A stretch of DNA of 64,000 nucleotides from an uncultured Prevotellaceae bacterium (GCA_946407895.1 CAMJQA010000003.1:40295-104294); one strand, 5' to 3'; shown: positions 38,247 to 48,321, numbered from the stretch's first letter. A program made the numbers and translations. Notes: generated by a model not told the origin, from the sequence alone.

Positions 38247-39713
38247 ATGAAGACAACACGTATTCTCAGTCTGGCTGCGCTGGCCCTCATGATGGCCGCA
38301 TGCAGCAACGATAACGAGCTGGTTCCCCAGCAGCCCGAAAAGTCAGAGGGCATACCCTTCACCGCCACCATCAGCGGCGAGAGCATCACACGCGCACTGA
38401 ACGAAGTCAGCGGATCGCTGCAAGGCACATGGGAGGTAGGCGAAAAGGTAGCACTTTGCTATACGGTCGGCTCAGATAAATACTGTGATAAAGCCGAGGT
38501 GAAGAGCGTAGACGGCTCGGGCACAGCTACCATCGACGCCACACTTGAGAAGACCCCCTCCGACGGCGACCCCGTGACCATCATCTATCCCTACACCGCT
38601 GCTGTCAAAGAAACAGCCGACGTGAAAAACTTCGGGAATGAAAATCAGGACGGCACACTGGCCTACATCAGCACGAACTGCGATGTGCGCAAGGGCACGG
38701 GCACTTTCAGCGTTTCCGGCGGCAAGGCTACGCTGAAGAGCGACGTCACGCTCGAGAACCAGTTCTGCATCTTCAAGATGACACTGAAGGACATCGACGG
38801 CACGAACGACCTGTCGGTCAATATCTTTGAGGTTTACGACGAGGAGAACAATCGAATTGGCTTAGTTTTCAATTCTTCAACATACAGCACATGCTATATC
38901 GCCCTGCCGACCACCAGCAGCACGCTGAAGTTCAGGGCAATTAATCAAACTACCGATAAGCAATGGTGCAACAAGAAGTCGGGGCTGACACTCGGCAAGA
39001 ATTACTACCAATCAACCTTGAAGCTGGCCGCCGTCGGCGACGTCATCCTCACGGACGGCAGTTTTGCCAAGGCTGGCACGTCGGGTGCAGCAGCCATGAT
39101 ATTCTTCATAGAGCCTGGCTTTAAGGCCATGTCCATTCCTAATGCCGATACGAGCGGTAACTGGTTTGGTTTGGCCATCGCACTGGAGGATGTGACCGGC
39201 GGTCCATACATGTGGAGTAATGTAAATGAGACAGTCAGCGGCGTGTCAACCTCAACCGTTATTGGTGAACAATTTGGATTTATGACAGGCATCGCAAACA
39301 CGGCTGCCCTCTTAGATCCCATGATTGATCCTTCTACTGACCACGCCGCCGCCAAGGCTGTTGAAGGCTACAGCGTCTATGGCTTCAACCCGACTACCTG
39401 CGGGTTCAGCAATTGGTTCCTGCCCAGCACAATGCAGTTAGTATATTGTATCACTGTATCATCTTCAACGAAAATGCCTGATACCTGGAACACGTATCCT
39501 ACAGGAGGCGGAGCCGACGTCACGGAATTGAACGCTATGCTGAATGCAGCTGGCGGCGCAAAGGCTGAATTTGAAGCAGTAGACTACTGGACGAGCTGCC
39601 AATACGATGAGGATGAAGCCGTGTCCGTGGCCTTCAGCCCCTCGGAAGGTGCTATGGTCAGCCATACGCTGAAGGCGGGTACCGCCAACGTCCGTCCGTT
39701 CATCGCATTCTGA
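38247..39713 (+). CDS. Fimbrillin-like lipoprotein with C-terminal DUF1566/Lcl-like domain
   Basis: MKTTRILSLAALALMMAACSN lipobox; C-term NWFLPSTMQLVYC...YWTSCQYDEDEAVSVAFSPSEGAMVSHTLKAGTANVRPFIAF. Confidence 0.75.
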   Translation: MKTTRILSLAALALMMAACSNDNELVPQQPEKSEGIPFTATISGESITRALNEVSGSLQGTWEVGEKVALCYTVGSDKYCDKAEVKSVDGSGTATIDATLEKTPSDGDPVTIIYPYTAAVKETADVKNFGNENQDGTLAYISTNCDVRKGTGTFSVSGGKATLKSDVTLENQFCIFKMTLKDIDGTNDLSVNIFEVYDEENNRIGLVFNSSTYSTCYIALPTTSSTLKFRAINQTTDKQWCNKKSGLTLGKNYYQSTLKLAAVGDVILTDGSFAKAGTSGAAAMIFFIEPGFKAMSIPNADTSGNWFGLAIALEDVTGGPYMWSNVNETVSGVSTSTVIGEQFGFMTGIANTAALLDPMIDPSTDHAAAKAVEGYSVYGFNPTTCGFSNWFLPSTMQLVYCITVSSSTKMPDTWNTYPTGGGADVTELNAMLNAAGGAKAEFEAVDYWTSCQYDEDEAVSVAFSPSEGAMVSHTLKAGTANVRPFIAF

Positions 39714-39726
39714 TAAGCTCAGCCAT

Positions 39727-39775
39727 CGGGGACTCTCGGCGTCTGGAAACAGGGCGCCGGAGTTCCCGTTTTTTT
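39727..39775 (+). terminator. Terminator after cassette B lipoprotein
   Basis: CGGGGACTCTCGGCG...CGCCGGAGTTCCCG followed by TTTTTTT. Confidence 0.8.
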
Positions 39776-39801
39776 GACCCGAAATGAACGTGGAAAAAGA
39801 A

Positions 39802-40021
39802 GTTGCGCCTCAGTTTCAGAAAAGTTGCGCCTCAGTTTCAGAAAAGTTGCGCGTCAGTTGCAAGAAAGTTGCGCCTCAGTTTCAGAAAAGTTGCGCCTCA
39901 GTTGAGTAAAAGTTGCGCCTCAGTTGAGTAAAAGTTGCGCGTCAGTTGCAAGAAAGTTGCGCGTCAGTTGAGCAAAAGTTGCGCGTCAACCGATTAAAAG
40001 TTGCGCGTGAGTTAAAAATAA
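39802..40021. repeat. 22-bp tandem array, 10 copies
   Basis: gttgcgc at 39802, 39824, 39846, 39868, 39890, 39912, 39934, 39956, 39978, 40000: exact 22-bp period. Confidence 0.97.
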
Positions 40022-40039
40022 CACAAAAAACATTATTTT

Positions 40040-40540
40040 ATGAGTACATTAAAATTGAAAGCGTCGAGGGTGAGCAATGTGAATCCTGTGACGAAACAGA
40101 AAGGACTGACCGTCCGAGTATTAACTAACGGAACTGCCGATTTTGACAGCATCGTGACATCGGCCGGCAAGAACACCACCATGCACAGGGCGGAGCTCCG
40201 CATGGCCTTCGAACTCTGCCTCGACTCGGTGGCCGATGCACTGAAGGAGGGCATGATTGTCGACCTTGGCCCCATCGGCAAGATCTATCCGAGCTGCACT
40301 TCGAAGTGGTACGAAAAGGCCGAGGACATGAAGCTCAGCGACGTCCATCCCGGGCTTTACTTCCGTGCAGGGGAAGAGGTGGAGAGTGCCATCAGAGCCG
40401 CCAAGATTGTCTGGGCAAAGCCCGGCGACGGCGAGGAGGAGGAAGAAGAAGGCGGTACCACCACCGAGCCGGGTACTACGGACAATCCGACTAATCCGGG
40501 CGGCGGCAGCAACGACGATGCCGGCGACGGCATGGAATAA
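40040..40540 (+). CDS. HU family DNA-binding protein (HU-HIG type) with acidic/Gly-rich tail ending DAGDGME
   Basis: KASRVSNVNPVTKQKGLTVRVLTNGTADFDSIVTSAGKNTTMHRAELRMAFELCLDSVADALKEGMIVDLGPIGKIYPS; tail NPGGGSNDDAGDGME. Confidence 0.8.
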   Translation: MSTLKLKASRVSNVNPVTKQKGLTVRVLTNGTADFDSIVTSAGKNTTMHRAELRMAFELCLDSVADALKEGMIVDLGPIGKIYPSCTSKWYEKAEDMKLSDVHPGLYFRAGEEVESAIRAAKIVWAKPGDGEEEEEEGGTTTEPGTTDNPTNPGGGSNDDAGDGME

Positions 40541-40575
40541 GAACCCAGGTGGGAGCGGGCCAGTGGGAGCCCGGC

Positions 40576-41124
40576 TCAGATGGCGGCCGTGTCGCCAGTC
40601 TCCTCCACATCCATTACATCATCGGCCTCGATGCTAAAGCTGGCATCCGGGCCGATGGTCAGTATAAAGGGGGCCGACATGTCGCTCTCGGGATAGCTGA
40701 TGCAAAGCCCGAACTGGAGGCGCCCCTCGGCGGCGCTGATGAAGCGGAAGCCGTCGATGATGCCGTTGCGCTGGAAGTCGCGTGCGAGATAGGGACGCAG
40801 GTCGGCCTTCACAAAGCGGCGCTCGAAGAAGGTGGCATTGTCGCGCTCAATGGTCAGCTGGTAGAAGTTGTCGAGGTACGTGTCGCCCATCTCGTCCTTC
40901 ACCTTCGGCAGCGACTCGTCGGGCTCGCGATGGATAGTATATACGTATCGGTGGCTGCCCATGCGAACCGTATCGGAGTAGTTATAGTCGGGCATACGAT
41001 GTTCCTGGGGCACGTAATGCTCCTGTGACTCAACAATGATATTCGACTTCTTGTCGGAATGACAGGCCGACAGAAGAAAGCAGGCGGCGCAGCCCGCCAA
41101 TAGTAGCCATGAATGGTATCTCAT
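40576..41124 (-). CDS. DUF4738-like lipoprotein
   Basis: MRYHSWLLLAGCAACFLLSACHSDKK lipobox; YNYSDTVRMGSHRYVYTIHREPDESLPKVKDEMGDTYLDNFYQLTIERD. Confidence 0.65.
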   Translation of the reverse strand: MRYHSWLLLAGCAACFLLSACHSDKKSNIIVESQEHYVPQEHRMPDYNYSDTVRMGSHRYVYTIHREPDESLPKVKDEMGDTYLDNFYQLTIERDNATFFERRFVKADLRPYLARDFQRNGIIDGFRFISAAEGRLQFGLCISYPESDMSAPFILTIGPDASFSIEADDVMDVEETGDTAAI

Positions 41125-41271
41125 CTGGAAATAATTTTCTGCAAAGATACAATATTTTCGGCAAACGGGGGAATCTTGGCGCAATTCTTTCGCCATTAAG
41201 CCAAAAAAAAGCAATTTCGGCTGCGATTGCAGCCGTTCGCCGCCGCATTAGCAAAATAAAGGGCGTTTTTC

Positions 41272-41302
41272 TTTGCTTATCGGCCGTATAATCGTACCTT
41301 TG
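41272..41302 (+). promoter_or_regulatory. Promoter of DUF4230 pair
   Basis: TTTG-N19-TACCTTTG, 17 bp before ATG 41320. Confidence 0.85.
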
Positions 41303-41319
41303 CACAAAAATAAGCTTCG

Positions 41320-42072
41320 ATGAAACGCATTATATACCTCCTGATTATACTCGCCGCGCTAATAGGGATAGGCTATGCCTGCCGAGGCCGAATCAAGGGA
41401 ATGGCCGGCGGAGAAGCCGTAAACCTGGCGGCCGATGCGGGCCAGGAAGCAATGCCGGCGCAGAAGAGGCCGGAGGGCGACGACCAGGCCGAGGCCAGGC
41501 TGCTGATAAGCCGCATCAGCCAGCAAAGCAGGCTCTACACCGCCGAATACCGGGTACACAAGATAGTAACGCACGAAGACCTGCTCAAGCTGAAGGGGCA
41601 GATATTCGGCATCGACTTCGAGCACCGTTTCAACATAGGCGACCGCCGCATAGCCATACCGATAGAGGTCACGCTCAAGGCCTACGTGGACTTCTCCACA
41701 TTCACGGCCCGGAACGTGGAGCGGCGGGGCAGCTTCATACACATCATCCTGCCCGACCCGAGGATCGTACTCACCTCGTCGAAGGTGGACCACCAGGGCA
41801 TCAAGCAGTTCACCAGCCTGTGGCGCTCGGCATACACCGACGAGGAGATGACCGAGTTCACCCGCCAGGGCGTAGAGAGCGTGCTGGCCGAAGTGCCCAA
41901 CATGAGGCTGCTGCATACGGCCCGCGACTGCGCTGCCCAAACGCTCATCCCCCTGCTCAGCAGCCTGGGGTACCAGGAGGACCACATCATCATCACCTTC
42001 AGGGACGGCGTCGAGACAGAGCGCATAGAGGGACTGGAAAACATAAAACAGATGAATCATGAAGTACATTAA
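41320..42072 (+). CDS. DUF4230 domain protein
   Basis: LYTAEYRVHKIVTHED...RRIAIPIEVTLKAYVDFSTFTARNVERRGSFIHIILPDPRIVLTSSKVDH. Confidence 0.8.
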   Translation: MKRIIYLLIILAALIGIGYACRGRIKGMAGGEAVNLAADAGQEAMPAQKRPEGDDQAEARLLISRISQQSRLYTAEYRVHKIVTHEDLLKLKGQIFGIDFEHRFNIGDRRIAIPIEVTLKAYVDFSTFTARNVERRGSFIHIILPDPRIVLTSSKVDHQGIKQFTSLWRSAYTDEEMTEFTRQGVESVLAEVPNMRLLHTARDCAAQTLIPLLSSLGYQEDHIIITFRDGVETERIEGLENIKQMNHEVH

Positions 42073-42664
42073 GGGAATATTCTGGCTCATGGCCATAGCG
42101 TGCGTCATCTATGCAGGCTACACGCTCCACAGCTGCCGGCAGAGGCTGGCAAACAACCCTATGGGCTTAGAGCTGGGCTTCCAGAAGGAGATTAACCAGA
42201 CGCCCGTAGTGCTGCAGAGCATCGAGCGGATAGGGCAATGGGAATTCCTGAGCATCGACGATGAAGTCATGGTGGACACGACCGAGAGCCACCTGCTGTC
42301 GCCCGACGACCACTTGGTACGCATCTACCACGGCACGCTGCGCCTGGGCATAGACTTCAGCCTGTGCGACAGGGGCTGGGCCACTGCAAGCGGCGACACG
42401 GTCTCCCTCAGGCTGCCCCCCATCCAGCTGCTCGACCGGAACTTCATCGACGAGGCACGCACCCGCAGCTTCTACGAGTACGGGACGTGGAACGTACAGG
42501 CAAAAGAGGATATGTACAATCGGGCCCGCACCAGGATGATACAACGGGCCATGACGCCACAGAACATAAAACAAGCGGAAGACAATGCCCGCCATCAGGT
42601 AGAGGCACTCTTCCGCTCGTTAGGATATCGCGTAGTCAGGATTACAGTCGGACGTTCTTCTTAG
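42059..42664 (+). CDS. DUF4230 domain protein, second paralog
   Basis: Overlaps upstream DUF4230 gene; LRLGIDFSLCDRGWATASGDTVSLRLPPIQLLDRNFIDEARTRSFYEYGTW. Confidence 0.75.
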   Translation: MKYIKGIFWLMAIACVIYAGYTLHSCRQRLANNPMGLELGFQKEINQTPVVLQSIERIGQWEFLSIDDEVMVDTTESHLLSPDDHLVRIYHGTLRLGIDFSLCDRGWATASGDTVSLRLPPIQLLDRNFIDEARTRSFYEYGTWNVQAKEDMYNRARTRMIQRAMTPQNIKQAEDNARHQVEALFRSLGYRVVRITVGRSS

Positions 42665-44123
42665 CCCCCTTCGACTCATTTTGCAGGCGGTCCAGGGCAG
42701 TCACTACGTAGGTATATGAGTTGCAGCCGCCCTCGTACTGCAGCGGCAGCATATTCTCACTGGTGATGGCCAGGATATGCGTAGGGTCGTCCAGGTTTAT
42801 GCGTTCGCCCCGCATGAAACGGTAAACCACATAGCGCGTGGCCACATCCATCTCGGTCTTGGCCTTCGGGGCCGTCCAACACAGCACGGGGCCGTCCTCG
42901 GTCCAGATAACCGAAGTCTTGCGAGGCTTGCCAGGCGCCTTATAATCGATCCAGGGCATGATGGGCTGCAGGGCAGGAGTGCTATGGAACTGCTGGCGCA
43001 GCACGGTGCCGTAGTTGCCAGGATTCTCCACCACCGCACCGGCATACCACTGGCAACTGCCAAAGATGCCGGGCAGGGAACGCTGCAACTGATACTTATG
43101 ATACATCTGGTGAATCTGCGGGTTCATCGGGTCGGCATACTTAACCGTACGGTTCACGTCCTGCCCCACAAAGATAGGACGGTCGCCTGCATTTGCGCTC
43201 CACCACCGGATGAGCGCTTCGTAGTCGGCAGCCTTGTTGCCGATTTCCCAGTAAAGCTGAGGAATGTTGTAATCCACCCATCCCTGGCGAACCCACTCGA
43301 GCACATCGGCATACAGGTCATCATAATTCTGCAAGCCATTAGTGGCGCTGCCCGAGGGATCGCTCGACTGATTGCGATAGATACCAAAGGGGCTCACACC
43401 GAACTTCAGCCAAGGCTTCACCTGCCGCAGGCTCTCATGCATCTGCTGTATGAATTGGTTTACGTTCTGACGGCGCCAGTCGGCACGGTTCATTCCCTGC
43501 CCGTACTGGTAGTAGCTGGCATCGTCGGGAATGGAAATACCGGCCACGGGATAGGGATAGAAATAATCGTCAATATGAATGCCATCGACATCATAACGGC
43601 GGGCTATGTCACAGGCTACCTGGCAGATCCAGACCCTGTTCTCGGGACGCCCCGGATCGAAGAGCAGCAAGCCATCATAGTCCAAGAAGAGCGACGGGTT
43701 GCGCAGATAGGGATGATTCGTAGCCAGGGCCGTGGTTCCCTTCGTCTTGGCACGATAGGGATTGATCCAGGCATGCAGCTCCATGCCGCGGGCATGGCAC
43801 TGTTCAATCATCCACTGCAATGGGTCCCAATAGGGATTGGGGGGCAGGCCCTGCTGCCCGGTCAGATATCGGCTCCACGGCTCCAGCTGGCTGGCATAGA
43901 GGGCATCGCCCTCGGCCCTGACCTGAAAGAAGATGGCATTGATGCCGTCTTTCTGCAACTCGTCCAACTGATATGTCAGAGTCTGTTGCATACGGTCTCG
44001 GCCAATACCCTGGAACTGACCGTTTATACACTGAATCCAAGCCCCGCGGAACTCCCTCTTGGGGTTCTGAGCCGCAACTGCCACCGACATGAAGAGTAGC
44101 AGAAAAAGTATCTTATTCCTCAT
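42642..44123 (-). CDS. Glycosyl hydrolase-like 10 (DUF187) family secreted protein
   Basis: FRGAWIQCINGQFQGIGRDRMQQTLTYQLDELQKDGINAIFFQVRAEGDALYAS...ARRYDVDGIHIDDYFYPYP. Confidence 0.88.
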   Translation of the reverse strand: MRNKILFLLLFMSVAVAAQNPKREFRGAWIQCINGQFQGIGRDRMQQTLTYQLDELQKDGINAIFFQVRAEGDALYASQLEPWSRYLTGQQGLPPNPYWDPLQWMIEQCHARGMELHAWINPYRAKTKGTTALATNHPYLRNPSLFLDYDGLLLFDPGRPENRVWICQVACDIARRYDVDGIHIDDYFYPYPVAGISIPDDASYYQYGQGMNRADWRRQNVNQFIQQMHESLRQVKPWLKFGVSPFGIYRNQSSDPSGSATNGLQNYDDLYADVLEWVRQGWVDYNIPQLYWEIGNKAADYEALIRWWSANAGDRPIFVGQDVNRTVKYADPMNPQIHQMYHKYQLQRSLPGIFGSCQWYAGAVVENPGNYGTVLRQQFHSTPALQPIMPWIDYKAPGKPRKTSVIWTEDGPVLCWTAPKAKTEMDVATRYVVYRFMRGERINLDDPTHILAITSENMLPLQYEGGCNSYTYVVTALDRLQNESKGAKKNVRL

Positions 44124-44236
44124 AATTAAACGTATTTGCCTGCAAAAATAGTGACTTTTCCTCTGGTTACAAAACTTTTTTGCGTAAACTTTTATTAAAA
44201 AGTGCTCCAGAGCCATTGAGAGTGCCAACATTTTTG

Positions 44237-44244
44237 TAATTTTG
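44237..44244 (+). promoter_or_regulatory. -7 element (TAATTTTG) 8 bp before the ansA ATG
   Basis: gTAATTTTGcagccaaATG. Confidence 0.6.
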
Positions 44245-44251
44245 CAGCCAA

Positions 44252-45304
44252 ATGGAGAAAAAGGAAGAAAACAAACGGCCACAAGTGCTGCTCATTTACA
44301 CGGGAGGCACCATAGGCATGATACGCAACCCGGAGACGGGGGCCCTGGAGAATTTCGACTTCGACCACCTGCTGGACGAGGTGCCTGAACTGCGCCGTTT
44401 CGACTATGACATCAGCACCTACACATTCCAGCCGCCCATCGACTCCTCCGACATGGGCCTCGAGCACTGGGCACGCCTCGTCGGCATCATCGAGAGGAAC
44501 TATGCACTCTTCGACGGTTTTGTCATCCTGCATGGCACAGACACGATGGCCTACACAGCCTCAGCCCTGAGCTTTATGCTGGAGAACTTGGGGAAACCCG
44601 TCATCCTGACCGGCAGCCAGTTGCCCATCGGCATGCTGCGCACCGACGGCAAGGAAAACCTCATCTCGGCCATCGAAATCGCCGCGGCCAAACGCCAGGA
44701 CGGAGAGCCTATGGTGCCCGAGGTATGCATCTATTTCAAGGAGAAACTCATGCGCGGTAACCGCACCACGAAAATCAACAGCGAACAGTTTAATGCCTTC
44801 CGTTCGTTCAACTATCCAGAACTTGCCACAGCAGGCATCCATATACGCTACAACACCCAGGCCATCCGGCGGCCCGACCCCACCCGTCCCTTCAAGGCTC
44901 ACTATCTGGTGGATCCCAATGTAGTCGTACTCACTCTCTTCCCCGGCATACAACAGAGCCTTGTACATGCTGTGCTCAACATTCCAAGCCTTAAGGCCGT
45001 GGTGCTGCGCACCTTCGGCGCCGGCAATGCCCCGCAACTGAAATGGTTGAAAGAGGAGCTAAAGGCAGCCTCCGAGAGCGGCATCCTGGTGGTTAATATC
45101 ACCCAGTGCCAGTCGGGCAGCGTTCACATGGGACTCTACGAGACCAGCCTGCCCCTGCTGGATGCCGGAGTGGTGAGCGGATATGACAGCACGCCCGAAT
45201 GCGCCATTGCCAAGCTGATGTTCCTGCTGGGTCACAAACTGCCCCTGGCCAGATTGCGCGAGATGATGAACAGCAGCCTGGCCGGAGAGATTACAAAAGA
45301 ATAA
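44252..45304 (+). CDS. ansA: Type I L-asparaginase
   Basis: VLLIYTGGTIGMIRNPETGALENF...FVILHGTDTMAYTASALSFMLENLGKPVILTGSQLPIG. Confidence 0.93.
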   Translation: MEKKEENKRPQVLLIYTGGTIGMIRNPETGALENFDFDHLLDEVPELRRFDYDISTYTFQPPIDSSDMGLEHWARLVGIIERNYALFDGFVILHGTDTMAYTASALSFMLENLGKPVILTGSQLPIGMLRTDGKENLISAIEIAAAKRQDGEPMVPEVCIYFKEKLMRGNRTTKINSEQFNAFRSFNYPELATAGIHIRYNTQAIRRPDPTRPFKAHYLVDPNVVVLTLFPGIQQSLVHAVLNIPSLKAVVLRTFGAGNAPQLKWLKEELKAASESGILVVNITQCQSGSVHMGLYETSLPLLDAGVVSGYDSTPECAIAKLMFLLGHKLPLARLREMMNSSLAGEITKE

Positions 45305-45310
45305 GTGAAG

Positions 45311-48229
45311 ATGAAGAAAAGCACAAACATAGAGAATACCTACGAGAGCGAGAACATCACGGCGAAGGGGGTCAGGGTGAATAACCTGAAGAACATCTCG
45401 CTGGAGATTCCGCGCAACAAGCTCATTGTCGTTACGGGTGTCAGTGGCAGTGGCAAGAGCAGCCTGGCCTTCGACACACTATACGCCGAGGGGCAGCGAC
45501 GCTACGTAGAGAGCCTCAGCTCATACGCACGCCAGTTCCTGGGCCGCATGAACAAGCCGGAATGCGACTACATCAAAGGCATCCCGCCAGCCATTGCCAT
45601 CGAGCAGAAAGTAACGAGCCGCAACCCACGCAGCACCGTGGGCACCAGCACCGAGATATACGAATACCTGCGCCTGCTTTTTGCCCGAGTGGGCCACACG
45701 TTCTCGCCCATTAGCGGGAATGAGGTGAAACGCCATACCACAGAGGACGTGGTGAACTGCATGGCCTCACACCCCGAAGGCGAGCGCTTCCTCGTGCTCA
45801 GCCCCATACACCTGCCTGAGGGGCGCACCCTGGAACAACAACTCGACATGTACCTGAAGAGCGGATTCAGCCGCATAGCCATTGCATCGCCAGGAAAAGA
45901 GCCTGTTCCCGAGGTCGTGAGGATTGAGGACTATCTGGAAGAGCAGAAGCAAAAGGTGGCAACAGGAACTTTTTTCCTGCTCATAGACCGCCTCGCCGTA
46001 TCGAGCGCCAAGGACGCTATTGCCCGCTTGGTGGATTCAGCAGAGACCGCCTTCTACGAGGGCCAGGGCGAATGCGTGCTGCTGTATGTACCATCGGGCG
46101 AGCGACATGTCTTCAGCACGCGTTTTGAAGCCGACGGTATGACCTTCGAGGAGCCGTCTGATAATCTCTTCGCCTTCAACTCCCCCGTTGGAGCCTGCCC
46201 CGAGTGCGAGGGTTTCGGACGCATAATCGGCATAGACGAACACCTGGTGATTCCAAACAGTGCGCTCAGTGTTTACGACGGAGCCGTTGTCTGCTGGCGT
46301 GGCGAAAAGATGAGCGAGTGGAAAAACTGGTTCATACGCTTCAACTCGGAGCGCGGATTCCCCATCTTCAAGCCCTACTTCGAACTGTCGCAGGAGGAGA
46401 AAGACTGGCTCTGGCACGGCACATTCCCGACCAAGCTGCCAGCCTCAAAAAAGAAGCTGACACCGGAGGAGAAGGAATGGGGCCTCATCTGCATAGACGC
46501 CTTCTTCGACTACCTGCGCGAAGGGCAGTACAAGATACAGAACCGCGTCATGCTGGCACGCTACAGGGGCAAGACTGTCTGCCCGAAATGCCACGGCACC
46601 CGACTGCGGCCCGAAGCCAACTACGTCAAGGTGGCGGGCTACACCATAAGCGAACTGGTGCAGAAACCTATCAGCGAACTGGCCAGGATATTCGGTTCGA
46701 AAGGGAAAAAGGGCATAGAGAGCAGCCTGAATGAACATGAACAGCAGATAGCTGGCCGCATACTGACCGAGATACGCAACCGCATGCAGTTCCTCATGGA
46801 CGTCGGGCTGGGCTACCTTACCCTAAACCGCCTGAGCAACAGCCTCTCCGGTGGCGAGAGCCAGCGCATCAACCTTGCCACAAGCCTGGGCAGCAGCCTG
46901 GTAGGCAGCCTCTACATCCTGGACGAACCGAGCATCGGCCTGCACAGCCGCGACACGGCACGCCTCATCAAGGTCCTTCAGCAGTTGCGCGACCTGGGCA
47001 ACACCGTGATCGTCGTGGAGCACGACGAGGAAATCATGCGCGCTGCAGACTGGATTATCGACATCGGGCCCGACGCCGGACGCCTGGGCGGAGAAATTGT
47101 CTATCAGGGCAAACCCGACCTGAAAAAGCGTAAGAAGGAGAGGGAGAAGGGGGTACAGACGTCCCACACCCTGGCCTTCCTGCTTGGCGAGGACACCATC
47201 CCCCTGCCTGCCACCCGCAGGCCCTGGAACAACTACATCGAGGTAAAGGGTGCCCGAGCAAATAACCTGAAGGGCATAGACGTGCGCTTCCCCCTGAACG
47301 TAATGACCTGTGTCACCGGTGTGAGCGGCAGCGGCAAGAGCAGCCTGGTGCGCGACATACTATACAACGCCATGAAGCGTGAACTTGACGAGATTGCCGA
47401 ACGCCCCGGAGAGTTCCTGCGTCTGGAGGGCGACACAAAGATGGTCAAGGCTATTGAATTCGTTGACCAGAACCCAATAGGCAAGAGCACACGCTCGAAC
47501 CCCGTCACCTACGTGAAGGCATGGGACGAGATACGCAAGCTCTTTGCCCTGCAGCCCCTGTCGAAGCAGATGGGCTACACAGCCGGGTTCTTCAGTTTCA
47601 ACACCGAGGGCGGACGCTGTGAGGAATGCAAGGGCGAGGGCACGGTGACCGTGGAGATGCAGTTCATGGCCGACCTCGTACTCGAGTGCGAGAGCTGCCA
47701 CGGACAGCGCTTCAAGAAAGACATCCTGGATGTGCGGTACGAGGGCATGAATGTCTTCGAGGTCCTCAACATGACAGTCAACCAGGCCGTTGAGTTCTTC
47801 AGCCAGCACAAGCAGAAGCGCATCACCGACCTGCTACGCCCCCTGCAGGATGTAGGGCTGGGGTACATCAAGCTGGGCCAGAGCAGCAGCACCCTCTCCG
47901 GTGGCGAGAACCAGCGCGTTAAGCTGGCCTACTACCTGGGCATGGAGAAGCATCAGCCCACCGTCTTCATCTTCGACGAACCCACTACGGGCCTCCACTT
48001 CCACGACATAAAGAAGTTGCTTGACAGCTTCAACGCTCTCATCTCGCGCGGACATACCATTCTCATCATCGAGCACAATCTGGACGTCATCAAGTGTGCC
48101 GACTACGTCATCGACCTAGGTCCGGAAGGTGGCGATGAGGGTGGCCGGCTCGTGGTCTGCGGCACGCCCGAGGAGGTGGCCCGTTGCCCCGAGAGCTACA
48201 CAGGCCGCTATCTGCAGCAGAAACTCTAA
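45311..48229 (+). CDS. uvrA: Excinuclease ABC subunit A
   Basis: NNLKNISLEIPRNKLIVVTGVSGSGKSSLAFDTLYAEGQRRYVESLSSYARQFLG...; start trimmed to ATG 45311. Confidence 0.98.
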   Translation: MKKSTNIENTYESENITAKGVRVNNLKNISLEIPRNKLIVVTGVSGSGKSSLAFDTLYAEGQRRYVESLSSYARQFLGRMNKPECDYIKGIPPAIAIEQKVTSRNPRSTVGTSTEIYEYLRLLFARVGHTFSPISGNEVKRHTTEDVVNCMASHPEGERFLVLSPIHLPEGRTLEQQLDMYLKSGFSRIAIASPGKEPVPEVVRIEDYLEEQKQKVATGTFFLLIDRLAVSSAKDAIARLVDSAETAFYEGQGECVLLYVPSGERHVFSTRFEADGMTFEEPSDNLFAFNSPVGACPECEGFGRIIGIDEHLVIPNSALSVYDGAVVCWRGEKMSEWKNWFIRFNSERGFPIFKPYFELSQEEKDWLWHGTFPTKLPASKKKLTPEEKEWGLICIDAFFDYLREGQYKIQNRVMLARYRGKTVCPKCHGTRLRPEANYVKVAGYTISELVQKPISELARIFGSKGKKGIESSLNEHEQQIAGRILTEIRNRMQFLMDVGLGYLTLNRLSNSLSGGESQRINLATSLGSSLVGSLYILDEPSIGLHSRDTARLIKVLQQLRDLGNTVIVVEHDEEIMRAADWIIDIGPDAGRLGGEIVYQGKPDLKKRKKEREKGVQTSHTLAFLLGEDTIPLPATRRPWNNYIEVKGARANNLKGIDVRFPLNVMTCVTGVSGSGKSSLVRDILYNAMKRELDEIAERPGEFLRLEGDTKMVKAIEFVDQNPIGKSTRSNPVTYVKAWDEIRKLFALQPLSKQMGYTAGFFSFNTEGGRCEECKGEGTVTVEMQFMADLVLECESCHGQRFKKDILDVRYEGMNVFEVLNMTVNQAVEFFSQHKQKRITDLLRPLQDVGLGYIKLGQSSSTLSGGENQRVKLAYYLGMEKHQPTVFIFDEPTTGLHFHDIKKLLDSFNALISRGHTILIIEHNLDVIKCADYVIDLGPEGGDEGGRLVVCGTPEEVARCPESYTGRYLQQKL

Positions 48230-48321
48230 GAGAACATACTAATGAGCGAAGCGCGACTTTTGAACAGGAGCCGGGCGAAGCTCAACATCTGAATATTTGA
48301 ACTCTATTATAATAAGGTAAG

